Both the position numbers and the translations under genes were made by a program. The notes below the pieces were generated by a model, which did no database searches, had not been told where the DNA came from, and saw nothing but the letters and a program-made list of their open reading frames with translations. From contig JAEYAW010000010.1 in NCBI GenBank assembly GCA_023404675.1, positions 124,001 through 188,000 on the forward strand: a DNA stretch of 64,000 nt, read 5' to 3'. Shown piece after piece: positions 1 through 8,189 of this stretch (positions are counted from its first letter, which is position 1; the number at the start of each line of letters is the position of its first letter). Source of the stretch: Pseudomonadota bacterium. Its GTDB lineage: Bacteria; Pseudomonadota; Alphaproteobacteria; Rhizobiales; Xanthobacteraceae.

Positions 1-2
1 CA

Positions 3-518
3 TTCGCTGGAACAGACGCCGTCATCGAGAACATGAAGCTTCCCGGCCTCGAAGCCGCGTTTCACGCCGGCATCGCCATCATCGGGTCCGAGACCGCAGC
101 GGCGTTCGGGCCGCTGCTGGCCTCCGGCAAGGTCGGCTCGGACGTCGCGGCCCGCATCAAGGCCGGCGGCGAAGTCAGCCCCACGGCCCTCGCGGCGGCC
201 GAGCAGGTTCGCGCAGCCTTCACGGCCGAAGTCGATGCGCTGCTCGCGCGGGTTGACGTGCTGGCGCTGCCGACGCTTCCCGACTATCCGCCGACGCTTG
301 CAGAGGCCACGGACGCGGTGAAAGCCGTGCCGATGACGCGTCTCGTGCGGCAGTTCAACATGAGCGGCCATCCGGCGATTTCGGTTCCGCTGCGCGATCC
401 AGGTCACCGTCCGGTCGGCCTTCAACTCGTCGGGCGCAAGGGCGACGACGAACATTTGTGTGCCGTCGCGGCTTACATCGCGGCCCGTTCTTCCCTTATC
501 CTTCACGACAACGCATGA
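3..518 (+). CDS. Amidase (amidase-signature family), C-terminal fragment
   Basis: Open reading frame already running at the left edge; the internal ATG at 33 is not a convincing start because the frame continues upstream with sensible protein. The visible 171 residues match the C-terminal third of amidase-signature hydrolases: a helical stretch, then the segment ending VLALPTLPDYPP, and the closing NMSGHPAISVPL and PVGLQLVGRKGDD motifs. The Ser-Ser-Lys catalytic part lies outside the window. Such enzymes hydrolyse amides to acid plus ammonia. It ends 8 bases before the next oxygenase gene, so it probably belongs to the same catabolic operon and could release an aromatic or aliphatic acid from an amide. 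The substrate is not readable. Confidence 0.85.
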   Translation, partial: FAGTDAVIENMKLPGLEAAFHAGIAIIGSETAAAFGPLLASGKVGSDVAARIKAGGEVSPTALAAAEQVRAAFTAEVDALLARVDVLALPTLPDYPPTLAEATDAVKAVPMTRLVRQFNMSGHPAISVPLRDPGHRPVGLQLVGRKGDDEHLCAVAAYIAARSSLILHDNA

Positions 519-526
519 GGCGTCCC

Positions 527-1684
527 ATGAGCAGCGCAGCCCAGGCTGTCGATCTCACCCGCGCAAAGGCGGACAGCTTCTCCTCGCTCCTGAGCGACAT
601 CCGTGGACGCCGCGAGGAGTTCACGGCCAAGCGCCATATCCCGCAGGATGTCATCGCACGCTTTCAGGATGCCGGCGTCTACCGCGCCATGGTGGCCCGC
701 GCATTTGGCGGCGACGAAAGAAATCCGGCCGATTTCTGCCGGATGATCGAGGCGATCTCGGAAGCCGACGGCTCCGCCGGCTGGGTGGCGAGTTTCGGGG
801 CGGCTGCAACTTATCTCGCCGCGCTGCCGGAGCCGACGCTGAAAAAACTTTATGCGAACGGACCGGATGTCGTGTTCGCAGGCGGACTGTTCCCGCTGCA
901 GCCGGCCAGGATGACGCCAGATGGCTTTCTGGTGAACGGCACCTGGAAGTTCGGCAGCGGCTGCATGGGCGCCTCGCTGATCGGCGTCGGGATCGCGGTC
1001 GAAGGCGATCAGTCCGGCGGCCTGCCGCGCGTCGCGGTGATGCCCGCGGAGCAGGTCCAGATTCGCGAGAACTGGGAGGTGATCGGCCTCACCGGCACCG
1101 GCAGCCACGATCTGGTGGTGAACAACGTGACCGTGCCGGAGGAATGGACGCTGATCCGCGGCGGCCCCGCATCCGTCGATGCCGCGATCTACCGCTATCC
1201 CTCGCTCGGGCTCGCGGCACAGGTGCTCGCGGTGGTCGGCCTCGGCGTCGCGCGTGGCGCGCTCAACGATCTGATCGAAATGGCGGGCGGCCGGGTCTCC
1301 ATCACCGGCGCGCCGAAGCTCGCCGATCGCGGCTACGTGCAGGTGGCCACCGCCAAGGCCGAGGCGCAGCTGCGCGCCGCGCGCGCCTTCTTCTACGAGA
1401 CGACCGAAGAGGTTTGGGACATCGTCAAGGCCGGGAGCAAGCCCGAGATCGAAAAGGTCGCGCTGCTGCGGCTCGCGGCCTCCCATGCCGCCAAGACCGG
1501 CGCGGACGTCTCTCGCATGGCCAGCGAGATGACCGGCACCACCTCGATCTTCGTCGGACATCCGCTCGCACGCGCGGTCGCCGACAGCTTTGTCGTCGCC
1601 CAGCATGCCTTCCTCAACGAGGGCACGATCCAGAACGCGGGCCGCGTTTTGCTCGGCCTGCCCTCGGTGCCGGGCTTCCCATAG
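527..1684 (+). CDS. Acyl-CoA dehydrogenase-fold flavin-dependent monooxygenase
   Basis: 385 residues with the acyl-CoA dehydrogenase fold: N-terminal helical domain, the flavin-contacting region WKFGSGCMGAS followed by GLTGTGSHDLVVNNV, and a C-terminal helical domain ending in NEGTIQNAGRVLLGLP. This arrangement is typical of the reduced-flavin monooxygenase branch (HsaA, DszC and HpaB/C2-type hydroxylases) rather than of fatty-acid dehydrogenases. I infer that it uses FMNH2 or FADH2 and O2 to hydroxylate an aromatic or related substrate. The likely flavin supplier is the flavin reductase at 5305-5829 in the same operon. The ATG at 527 starts just after the amidase stop; longer in-frame extensions overlap the amidase and are unlikely. 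Confidence 0.8.
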   Translation: MSSAAQAVDLTRAKADSFSSLLSDIRGRREEFTAKRHIPQDVIARFQDAGVYRAMVARAFGGDERNPADFCRMIEAISEADGSAGWVASFGAAATYLAALPEPTLKKLYANGPDVVFAGGLFPLQPARMTPDGFLVNGTWKFGSGCMGASLIGVGIAVEGDQSGGLPRVAVMPAEQVQIRENWEVIGLTGTGSHDLVVNNVTVPEEWTLIRGGPASVDAAIYRYPSLGLAAQVLAVVGLGVARGALNDLIEMAGGRVSITGAPKLADRGYVQVATAKAEAQLRAARAFFYETTEEVWDIVKAGSKPEIEKVALLRLAASHAAKTGADVSRMASEMTGTTSIFVGHPLARAVADSFVVAQHAFLNEGTIQNAGRVLLGLPSVPGFP

Positions 1685-1733
1685 CCGCCGCGCGCCGCCA
1701 ACCCTTTCTCATCCAGCGACAAGGACATCCAAC

Positions 1734-3023
1734 ATGGACACCCAATCGCAAGTTTCAACGAGCGCTCCCGTCGATCTGATCGACATCGACAACTTCGTGC
1801 AGAAGGATCGTGCCAAGACGCCGCTCTACACCGATCCGACCATCTTCGAAGAGGAGATGAAGAAGATCTTCGAGAACACCTGGGTCTGGGTCGCCCATGC
1901 CAGCGAGATTCCGAACGGCGGCGACTTCAAGATGGCCCATGTCGGGCTCCAGCCGGTGATCGTGGTCCGCGACCGCAAGGGCAAGGTGCATGTCCACCTG
2001 AACCGCTGCCGCCATCGCGCGGCGACGGTGTGCGAGGTGCCGAAGGGCAAGACCAACAGCTTCGTGTGCCCCTATCACGGCTGGGCCTATGCGCTCGATG
2101 GCTCGCTGCGCGGCGTGCCTTACGAGAAGGGCTATGACGACACGCTCGACAAATCGAAATTCCCGCTGAAGTCGCTGCGCGTCGAGGAATATGCCGGCCT
2201 GATCTTCGCGACCTTCCGCGACGATATCGAGCCGCTGGACGACTTCCTCGCCGGCGCGAAGAAATGGATCGACCTTTTCATGAAGCAGGGCGCCGGCTTC
2301 CCGGTGAAGGTGCTCGGCGAGCACAAGTTTCAATTCCCGGGTAACTGGAAGATCCAGCTTGAGAACACCACCGACGCCTACCACTTCCCGCTGGTGCACA
2401 AGTCGTTCCTGACCGCGACCGACAAGGAGACCGAGCAGCAGTTCGACATGATGAACAAGGGCGGTTTCGTCGAGGATCTCGGCAACGGCCACAGCGTCAT
2501 GGTGATGATGCCGGAACTGATCGACCTCGAAGACAACCTCGAAGCGCCGATCCCCGAGAAGTTCAAGGATCTAGCCGCTGAACTTGCCGCCGAAGGCCGT
2601 TCAGACCTCGAAGTCCGCCGCATCGTGCGCGCGGTCGGCGGCTCCGGATTCAACGTTAACCTGTTTCCGAATCTCGGCTGTTCGGCGGCTTTCTTCCGCG
2701 TGCTGCAGCCGATCTCGGTGAGCAAGACCGAGGTTCGCCACGTCGCGCTCGGCATGGACGGCGGTCCAGCCGCCGCCAACCGCGCCCGCCTGCGCATCCA
2801 CGAATTCTTTCAGGGCCCGATGGGCTTCGGCAGCCCCGACGACGCCGAGGTCTGGGACCGCGTCCAGCACGGCGCGCAGAGCGGCGACGATCTGTGGATC
2901 ATGCTCAATCGCGGCCTCTCCCACGAGGAGCAGATGCCCGACGGCCATCGCCGCAGCGACGTCAGCGCCGAGACCGGCATGCGCGCCGCCTATGCCCAGT
3001 GGAAACGAATGATGACGGCCTGA
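1734..3023 (+). CDS. Rieske aromatic-ring-hydroxylating dioxygenase, alpha subunit
   Basis: 429 residues, the normal length for a large oxygenase subunit. The Rieske [2Fe-2S] ligands are visible as C92-x-H94 and C112-P-Y-H115. The mononuclear iron site is D214-x2-H217-x4-H222. The general pattern recalls the benzoate/anthranilate/salicylate group of alpha subunits. It should insert both atoms of O2 into an aromatic ring to give a cis-dihydrodiol or a catechol-type product. The beta subunit follows after 3 bases, then a dehydrogenase and a reductase. The ATG at 1734 follows a purine-rich AAGGACA leader. The true substrate cannot be assigned from sequence alone. Confidence 0.93.
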   Translation: MDTQSQVSTSAPVDLIDIDNFVQKDRAKTPLYTDPTIFEEEMKKIFENTWVWVAHASEIPNGGDFKMAHVGLQPVIVVRDRKGKVHVHLNRCRHRAATVCEVPKGKTNSFVCPYHGWAYALDGSLRGVPYEKGYDDTLDKSKFPLKSLRVEEYAGLIFATFRDDIEPLDDFLAGAKKWIDLFMKQGAGFPVKVLGEHKFQFPGNWKIQLENTTDAYHFPLVHKSFLTATDKETEQQFDMMNKGGFVEDLGNGHSVMVMMPELIDLEDNLEAPIPEKFKDLAAELAAEGRSDLEVRRIVRAVGGSGFNVNLFPNLGCSAAFFRVLQPISVSKTEVRHVALGMDGGPAAANRARLRIHEFFQGPMGFGSPDDAEVWDRVQHGAQSGDDLWIMLNRGLSHEEQMPDGHRRSDVSAETGMRAAYAQWKRMMTA

Positions 3024-3026
3024 CCC

Positions 3027-3524
3027 ATGGATGCAATCATGCCCTCCGCTCTCAGCATCACGCTGTCCGAAGCCGTCGCGTTCGTCTGGTATGAGGCCGA
3101 TCTGCTCGACAGCGCCACCTACGACGAATGGCTGTCGCTGTGGACCGACGACGCGCTCTATATCGTGCCGATCGAACCCGGCGAGACTGATTTCGAGAAC
3201 ACGCTGAACTATGCCTATGACAACCACGAGATGCGCAAGAAGCGGGTCGAGCGGCTGCTCAGCGGCCAGTCTGTCTCCGCTTCGCCCGTGGCCCGCACCG
3301 TGCGGCTGCAGTCGCGCTTCCGGATTCTCGCTTCGGACGAAAGCTCCTGCGAACTGCGCTGCGCGCAGATGATTACCGAATTCCGGCGCGGCCGCGAGCG
3401 GACCTATGCCGCGGACATCACGTTCAAGCTGGTCCGCACGCCGACCGGGCTGAAGATCCAGCAGAAGGTGGTGCGTCTCATCAATTCGACCGAAGCGCTT
3501 GGCGGCATCGGCTACATCCTATGA
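3027..3524 (+). CDS. Ring-hydroxylating dioxygenase, beta subunit
   Basis: 165 residues with the small-subunit pattern: AVAFVWYEADLLDSATYDEWLS near the start, then a central strand-rich part (TYAADITFKLVR). It belongs to the NTF2-like fold and plays a structural role in the alpha3beta3 oxygenase. It starts 3 bases after the alpha subunit stop. A second ATG at 3039 gives a protein only four residues shorter and cannot be excluded. The stop overlaps the start of the next gene (ATGA at 3521-3524), implying translational coupling. Confidence 0.9.
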   Translation: MDAIMPSALSITLSEAVAFVWYEADLLDSATYDEWLSLWTDDALYIVPIEPGETDFENTLNYAYDNHEMRKKRVERLLSGQSVSASPVARTVRLQSRFRILASDESSCELRCAQMITEFRRGRERTYAADITFKLVRTPTGLKIQQKVVRLINSTEALGGIGYIL

Positions 3525-4282
3525 GCATGCAGGACAGCACGGACTCCCGCATCGCGCTGGTGACGGGCGCGGGCCGGAGCCTCGGTGAAATCATAACCCG
3601 CGCGCTGCACGGTGCGGGCTATCGCGTGGCCGTCGCCGACATCGACGACGGCAATGCGCGGCGCGTCGCCGAAAGCCTCGACGCGTCGGGCGCGACCGCC
3701 ATGGCCATCCATCTGGATGTCCGCCGCAAGGAGGACTTTCAGGCCGCCCTTGCGACGCTCAAGGAAACCTGGGGCGGCGCGCATGTGCTGGTCAACAACG
3801 CCGCCATGACCGCCGCCCGCCCCGTGCTCGACATCACGCCCGAGGAGTTCGACGCGGTGATCGCGGTCAACCTGCGCGGCACTTTCCTCGGCAGTCAGGT
3901 GTTCGGCACTTACTTCCGCGACGCCGGACACGGCCGCATCGTCAATCTCGCCTCGCTCGCCGGACAGAACGGCGGCACCGCGACCGGCGCGCACTACGCC
4001 GCCTCCAAGGGCGGCATCGTGACGCTGACCAAGGTGTTCGCGCGCGATCTCGGCAAGTACGGCGTGACGGTGAACGCCATTGCACCCGGACCGCTCGATC
4101 TGCCGATCGTGCACCAGACCATTCCGGCGGAGCGCTTTGCCGATTTCAAGGCCAACATCCCGGTCGGCGACATCGGCAATCCGGATTTCATCGGGCGCCT
4201 CGTGCTGATGCTCGCGGCCCCCGACGCCGGTTTCGTCTCGGGTGCGACCTGGGACGTTAACGGCGGCCTGTTCATGCGCTAA
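3521..4282 (+). CDS. Short-chain dehydrogenase/reductase, probable dihydrodiol dehydrogenase
   Basis: 253 residues, classical SDR length. The nucleotide-binding turn is TGAGRSLG (residues 15-22), the structural NNAA motif follows, and the catalytic site is Tyr159-AAS-Lys163 after a serine in the NLASLAG segment. It ends with a DVNGGLFMR-type C-terminus. Its position between the dioxygenase subunits and the reductase suggests NAD-dependent oxidation of the cis-dihydrodiol. That role is inferred from context, since the family also includes many ketone and alcohol dehydrogenases. The start overlaps the beta subunit stop by four bases. Confidence 0.85.
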   Translation: MSMQDSTDSRIALVTGAGRSLGEIITRALHGAGYRVAVADIDDGNARRVAESLDASGATAMAIHLDVRRKEDFQAALATLKETWGGAHVLVNNAAMTAARPVLDITPEEFDAVIAVNLRGTFLGSQVFGTYFRDAGHGRIVNLASLAGQNGGTATGAHYAASKGGIVTLTKVFARDLGKYGVTVNAIAPGPLDLPIVHQTIPAERFADFKANIPVGDIGNPDFIGRLVLMLAAPDAGFVSGATWDVNGGLFMR

Positions 4283-4324
4283 ACAGCAACGACTATTGCT
4301 TTCAAGGATTGCAGGAAAGACGTG

Positions 4325-5284
4325 ATGACCGAGCCGACACTTGACGTCGTCGTGACGCGCCGCGAGCAGCAGGCCGACGGCATCATTGTGCTTGATCTCG
4401 TGCCGGCGAACGGCGGCACGCTTCCCCCGTTCGAGCCCGGCGCGCATGTCGATGTGCATGCCGAGCCCGGCCTCGTGCGGCAATATTCGCTGTGCGGATC
4501 GCCCGCCGATCTGTCGCGCTACCGTCTCGGCGTGCTGCTGGCCGACGACTCGCGCGGCGGCTCGGCCGCCATCCATCGTGCTTTCGCAACCGGCACCCAT
4601 GTACGGATCGGCCAGCCGCGCAACCTGTTCCCGCTCGCGGGCGACGCGACGCAGTCGATCCTGATCGGCGGCGGCATCGGCATCACGCCGCTGCTGGCGA
4701 TGGCGCATCATCTGGACGACAGCGGCAAGCCTTTCGCGCTTCACTACTGCGCGCGCACACCGGCCAAGGCGGCGTTCCTCGAAGAGATTCGCGATGCCGC
4801 GTTCGGTGCGCGCACGCAACTGCATTTCGACGATGGCGAGGCGGCCCAGCGTTTTACCCCCGCTCGCGATCTGCCGAAGCCGGCCGCCGGCATCCATCTC
4901 TATGTCTGCGGGCCGCGCGGCTTCATGGACTGGGTGAGCGGCGAAGCCCGTGCGCTGGGCTATGACGAGGCCCACATCCATCGCGAGGACTTCAACGCCG
5001 AGGTGGACAGCTCGGGTGACGCGTTCGAGGTGGTGCTGGCCAAATCGAACAAGACCATCGCGGTGCCCTCGGGAACCACCATTGTCGAAGCTCTGGAAAA
5101 GGCCGGCGTGCGGGTGGACGTGTCGTGCGAGCAAGGCATCTGCGGCACCTGCCTGTGCATGGTGCTGGGGGGCGTGCCGGACCATCGCGACAGCTACCTC
5201 ACCGAGGAGGAACGCGAAGCCAACGATCAGATGATGTTGTGCTGCTCGCGCTCCAAGACGCCGCAGCTCGTTCTCGACATCTGA
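4325..5284 (+). CDS. Oxygenase reductase: flavin/NAD(P)H domains plus C-terminal [2Fe-2S] ferredoxin
   Basis: 319 residues. The flavin-binding motif RQYSLCGSP lies near residue 50 and the pyridine-nucleotide motif IGGGIGITPLL near residue 115. A plant-type ferredoxin domain closes the protein with C268-x4-C273-x2-C276 and a final Cys around 306. This domain order (reductase then ferredoxin) is that of phthalate/vanillate reductases (PDR, VanB), not of BenC, where ferredoxin comes first. It should pass electrons from NAD(P)H to the Rieske centre of the dioxygenase. A GTG at 4322 directly precedes the chosen ATG. Confidence 0.92.
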   Translation: MTEPTLDVVVTRREQQADGIIVLDLVPANGGTLPPFEPGAHVDVHAEPGLVRQYSLCGSPADLSRYRLGVLLADDSRGGSAAIHRAFATGTHVRIGQPRNLFPLAGDATQSILIGGGIGITPLLAMAHHLDDSGKPFALHYCARTPAKAAFLEEIRDAAFGARTQLHFDDGEAAQRFTPARDLPKPAAGIHLYVCGPRGFMDWVSGEARALGYDEAHIHREDFNAEVDSSGDAFEVVLAKSNKTIAVPSGTTIVEALEKAGVRVDVSCEQGICGTCLCMVLGGVPDHRDSYLTEEEREANDQMMLCCSRSKTPQLVLDI

Positions 5285-5304
5285 ACCGGCCGGAGATTTC
5301 TGGG

Positions 5305-5829
5305 ATGGAAACCATCGGCTGGAAAGACTACCGCGAGGCGATGGGCCGGCTCGGTGCGGCCGTGAACATCGTCACCACCGACGGCCCGGCAGGACGCCAC
5401 GGACTTACCGCGTCGGCCGTGTGCTCGGTCACCGACACGCCGCCGACGCTGCTGGTCTGCGTCAACCGCCGTGCGGGTGCGCATGATGTCCTCACCAAGA
5501 ACGGCGTGCTCTGCGTCAACGTGCTGGCGCGGCATCACCGCGACCTGTCCAACCGTTTCGGCCGGCCGGGAACGAGCGTCACCGAGCGGTTCAACGGCGC
5601 CGACTGGCAGACGATGAAAACCGGCGCGCCGGTGCTCGTCGACGCCGCCGTCAATTTCGACTGCCGGATCACCCAGACCCAGGAGATGGGCACCCACAGC
5701 GTGCTGTTCTGCCAGGTGGTCGCCGTCAGCATCGCTGACGTGCCGGAAGGCCTGATCTATTTCAACCGGGACTATCACGATCTCGCGCCGCGCCCGCCCG
5801 CGCTGCATTCGCTTTCGTCAGGGGGATGA
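5305..5829 (+). CDS. Flavin reductase (HpaC-like family)
   Basis: 174 residues matching flavin reductase domain proteins: the N-terminal AMGRLGAAVNIVTTDG, then HGLTASAVCSVTDTPPTLLVCVNR, which forms the FMN site, and a C-terminal GLIYFNRDYHDL. It reduces free FMN/FAD with NAD(P)H for a partner monooxygenase. The only plausible partner in the operon is the acyl-CoA dehydrogenase-fold oxygenase at 527-1684, five genes upstream. The ATG at 5305 lies 20 bases after the previous stop. It ends one base before the next ATG. Confidence 0.9.
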   Translation: METIGWKDYREAMGRLGAAVNIVTTDGPAGRHGLTASAVCSVTDTPPTLLVCVNRRAGAHDVLTKNGVLCVNVLARHHRDLSNRFGRPGTSVTERFNGADWQTMKTGAPVLVDAAVNFDCRITQTQEMGTHSVLFCQVVAVSIADVPEGLIYFNRDYHDLAPRPPALHSLSSGG

Positions 5830-5830
5830 T

Positions 5831-6397
5831 ATGGACATCGCGCAACTCGCCGCCACCGTGAAGGCGCTGCAGGACCAGGTGGAGACGCTGAAGGCCGAGG
5901 CCGATATCCGCCGGATTCAGGCCCGCTATATGTTCCTGTGCGATACGCCCTGCCCCGAATTCGGCATTGCCGACGACAATGAGCGCATCGAGCGTATCCT
6001 TGATCTCTACACCGAGGACGCGGTGTGGGAAGGCGTCGGCGCGTTCTACAACGGCCAGTTCGGGCGCAGCACCGGCAAGGACGCCATCCGCCAGCATTTC
6101 CAGCGGTTCTGGGGCGAGAAGCGCGAGCCCGCGCTGATCCTCAACGTGCACTACCTCACCTCCGAGCAGATCCATGTGCGGGGCGACGAGGCCGACGGGC
6201 AATGGGTGCACTGCCAGCCATGGGTGTTCAGCGACGGCTCGTCGCTGCTGCGCTCCAGCCGCCTCAACAACCTGTTCCGCAAGGTGAACGGCGAGTGGAA
6301 GGTGGCGCGCACGCGCACCGAGAACATTTATGTCGGCCCGCTGCCGAATGGCTGGGCCGAAAGCATTCCTGAAAAATCGGTTCTGATGCAGGATTGA
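5831..6397 (+). CDS. SnoaL/NTF2-like protein (188 aa)
   Basis: The protein begins with a short helix predicted to coil (residues 1-30), then has the SnoaL-like arrangement: IRRIQARYMFLCD, LDLYTEDAVWEG, a strand-rich centre with a GRSTGKDAIRQHF turn, and a C-terminal WKVARTRTENIYVGPLP. Members act as cyclases, isomerases, dehydratases or non-catalytic subunits. The start lies one base after the flavin reductase stop, so it is almost certainly co-translated. Its role may be isomerisation or hydrolysis of an oxygenated intermediate, or an accessory subunit. Neither can be decided here. Confidence 0.8.
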   Translation: MDIAQLAATVKALQDQVETLKAEADIRRIQARYMFLCDTPCPEFGIADDNERIERILDLYTEDAVWEGVGAFYNGQFGRSTGKDAIRQHFQRFWGEKREPALILNVHYLTSEQIHVRGDEADGQWVHCQPWVFSDGSSLLRSSRLNNLFRKVNGEWKVARTRTENIYVGPLPNGWAESIPEKSVLMQD

Positions 6398-6441
6398 TCC
6401 GCAGCGCGATCAACAATCACCAGCCAGATCACGGAGAGATC

Positions 6442-6843
6442 ATGTCCGATACCTCGTTCAAGGAAGCCGTCGCCGCCGAGGCCGATGCGCTGCACGTGCT
6501 GCTTCAGGCCTGGTTCCGCGCGGAAGGCACGACCGACCCGGCCCCGATCCTCGCGCGCTTCGACGAGGGCTTCACCATGGTGACGCCGGCCGGCAAGATC
6601 ATCAGCTATGAGCAGTTCGCCGGCGGCCTGCCCAATTCGCGCGGCACCCGGCCGACGCTCATCATGCAGATCAGCAACGTGGCGATCCGCTATCTCGGCG
6701 AGACCTCCGCGCTCGTCACCTATCAGGAGCGGCAGATTCAGGATTCCGGCACGACGGATCGCGTCTCCACCGCGCTGCTGCTGAAGCGGCCGGATCGCCC
6801 GACGCCGGTCTGGCGGCACCTGCAGGAAACCTTCATCGCCTGA
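6442..6843 (+). CDS. DUF4440/SnoaL-like protein (133 aa)
   Basis: A second, shorter NTF2-fold protein. The visible pattern is an N-terminal amphipathic helix, FDEGFTMVTPAGKIISYEQF in the middle, then alternating strands with SALVTYQERQ and a C-terminal WRHLQETFIA. This is the usual layout of DUF4440/ketosteroid-isomerase-like proteins. The start ATG has a clear GGAGAG ribosome site ten bases upstream. It lies 44 bases after the 188-residue SnoaL protein and shares no obvious close similarity with it, so it is not a recent duplicate. Function unknown; probably a pathway accessory or isomerase. Confidence 0.75.
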   Translation: MSDTSFKEAVAAEADALHVLLQAWFRAEGTTDPAPILARFDEGFTMVTPAGKIISYEQFAGGLPNSRGTRPTLIMQISNVAIRYLGETSALVTYQERQIQDSGTTDRVSTALLLKRPDRPTPVWRHLQETFIA

Positions 6844-6881
6844 ATGTCCGAAGCCGTTCCGGAATTTCAAAGGGAAACACC

Positions 6882-7064
6882 ATGACCGAGGCTGAGATGT
6901 GGAAGACCTACGACTTCCGCGGCTTCCGCGTGATGGTCATTCAGAAGTGGCAGGATCCATTCGGCCAGCGCATGATCCGCATCGAAACGGTGGACGACGG
7001 CGGCGAGCGCGCCATGGGTCTGCGCGAGGAGGAGTTTGTCGCGGAGGCGCAGCACGTCGAATAA
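6882..7064 (+). CDS. Small acidic protein of unknown function, last gene of oxygenase operon
   Basis: 60 residues, no family recognised. The sequence alternates charged and hydrophobic residues (FRGFRVMVIQKW, then RMIRIETVDDGG), suggesting a small beta-sheet or barrel protein. It ends in an acidic EEEFVAEAQHVE tail. There is no signal peptide or membrane segment. An AAAGGGAA ribosome site sits just upstream of the ATG, and codon use matches its neighbours. It lies 38 bases after the DUF4440 gene and is the last gene before a palindromic repeat. It could be an assembly factor or small subunit for one of the oxygenases, but nothing proves it. Confidence 0.6.
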   Translation: MTEAEMWKTYDFRGFRVMVIQKWQDPFGQRMIRIETVDDGGERAMGLREEEFVAEAQHVE

Positions 7065-7123
7065 CGCGGCGTTCCACGCCTAACGTCGGACTATCCGGAC
7101 AAGAATGCAACGCCGGCCTTTCA

Positions 7124-7233
7124 CCTCTCCCCCCGGGGAGAGGTCGGATCGCGCGAGCGATCCGGGTGAGGGGGAATCCAGATCGAGAGGTCTGATCCCC
7201 TCACCCCAACCCTCTCCCCTATGGGAGAGGGGG
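7124..7233. repeat. Palindromic intergenic repeat (CTCTCCCC type)
   Basis: The 216-base gap between the convergent oxygenase and urease operons holds a composite repeat. It has an inner palindrome CTCTCCCCCCGGGGAGAG (7125-7142), a GGATCGC/GCGATCC stem, then an inverted GTGAGGGG...CCCCTCAC pair closing on a second CTCTCCCC/GGGAGAGG hairpin near 7211-7231. Shorter relatives occur at 43805-43828 and near 16230, 19195 and 46120. It may also stop transcription from both sides. Confidence 0.7.
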
Positions 7234-7280
7234 CGCTCAGCATGGGTTCGAAGTCCCTCCATTCAAAACGCACTATTCCC

Positions 7281-8189
7281 TCATCTGACACGCGGGCGCG
7301 GCGCTTCGCCGGACAGCATCTGGCGAAAGATCGCATGGCCCGCGGACAGCGCGAGGCGCAACCACCGGCCGTCGATAGCCGAGACACGCAGCGCCACGCC
7401 CGCGCCGTTCGGCAACGGCGACAACGACCAGTAGACGCCTTCGACATCCGCAAGCTGCGCATCGAATGCGTCGCGCAGACGATCGTTATCGCCCTGCTCG
7501 CCCATCGCGACCAGCATCAGCGTGCCGAACGCGGTATAGCGTCCACGACGGCCGGAGCGCTGCGGACATCCGCCGAGGTCGATGCGATCCAGAGCCAGGA
7601 TTTCATCGCTCGCCGTCGCAATGCGGATTTCGGACGCGAAGCGCCGGAACGAGCCGCCGGAGGACGCCGGATCGTGAGCCGTGAAGGCGTCGGCCAGCAG
7701 CGCACGTCCGCCCGGCGCGATGCGCAGCCGAAGCTGCTGCGCGAGCGACGAGGCCGGAAACAGAATGCGCGGCTCCGGCAGATATTCGAAGTAACCGCCA
7801 TCCGCCACATCCAGTTCGACCACATCCACCGCGCCCTGCCCCGGCATCGCGCGATGGACCGACACCGCGCTCGGCGTGCCGACATGCACACATGCGCCCG
7901 CCGCCACATGGAAACGCTGCAACAGCAGGTCGTTGCTCGTGATCGCGCCGCTCACCGACTGGATCAGCACCGTGAGCAGGCCGGGCGGCCCGTCGTCGAG
8001 ATGAAAGGTGCGCGAGATCGCAAACGGCCAGCGAAACATCCGCCGGTCGATCACCGTGCCCCGATGCGAGGGAACGAACGACAGGTCGAGCTGCGGCCTC
8101 AGCGGCATATCGCCCTCGCCGCTGGCACGGGCAGCCGCCCCGCCGGCGCGCGCCGCGCCAACAAAACCGGGCGGGCCGCCCCCGTTCAT
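7281..8189 (-). CDS. ureD: Urease accessory protein UreD
   Basis: 302 residues, the usual UreD (UreH) length. Typical features are RTFHLDDGPPGLLTVLIQSVSGAITSND-like strands in the first third, VHVGTPSAVSVHRAMPGQGA, and FRRFASEIRI in the second half. UreD docks on the urease apoprotein and, with UreF and UreG, forms the nickel-insertion complex. The ATG overlaps the ureC stop by four bases. Here ureD is the last gene of the operon, whereas in many bacteria it is first. The gene ends in a TGA at 7281; no ureG or ureE follows. Confidence 0.85.
   Translation of the reverse strand: MNGGGPPGFVGAARAGGAAARASGEGDMPLRPQLDLSFVPSHRGTVIDRRMFRWPFAISRTFHLDDGPPGLLTVLIQSVSGAITSNDLLLQRFHVAAGACVHVGTPSAVSVHRAMPGQGAVDVVELDVADGGYFEYLPEPRILFPASSLAQQLRLRIAPGGRALLADAFTAHDPASSGGSFRRFASEIRIATASDEILALDRIDLGGCPQRSGRRGRYTAFGTLMLVAMGEQGDNDRLRDAFDAQLADVEGVYWSLSPLPNGAGVALRVSAIDGRWLRLALSAGHAIFRQMLSGEAPRPRVR

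Noticed and set aside
503..1606. Long minus-strand frame opposite the flavin monooxygenase
   Set aside because: Arginine/alanine/histidine-rich antisense translation of a well-supported gene, with no family resemblance.
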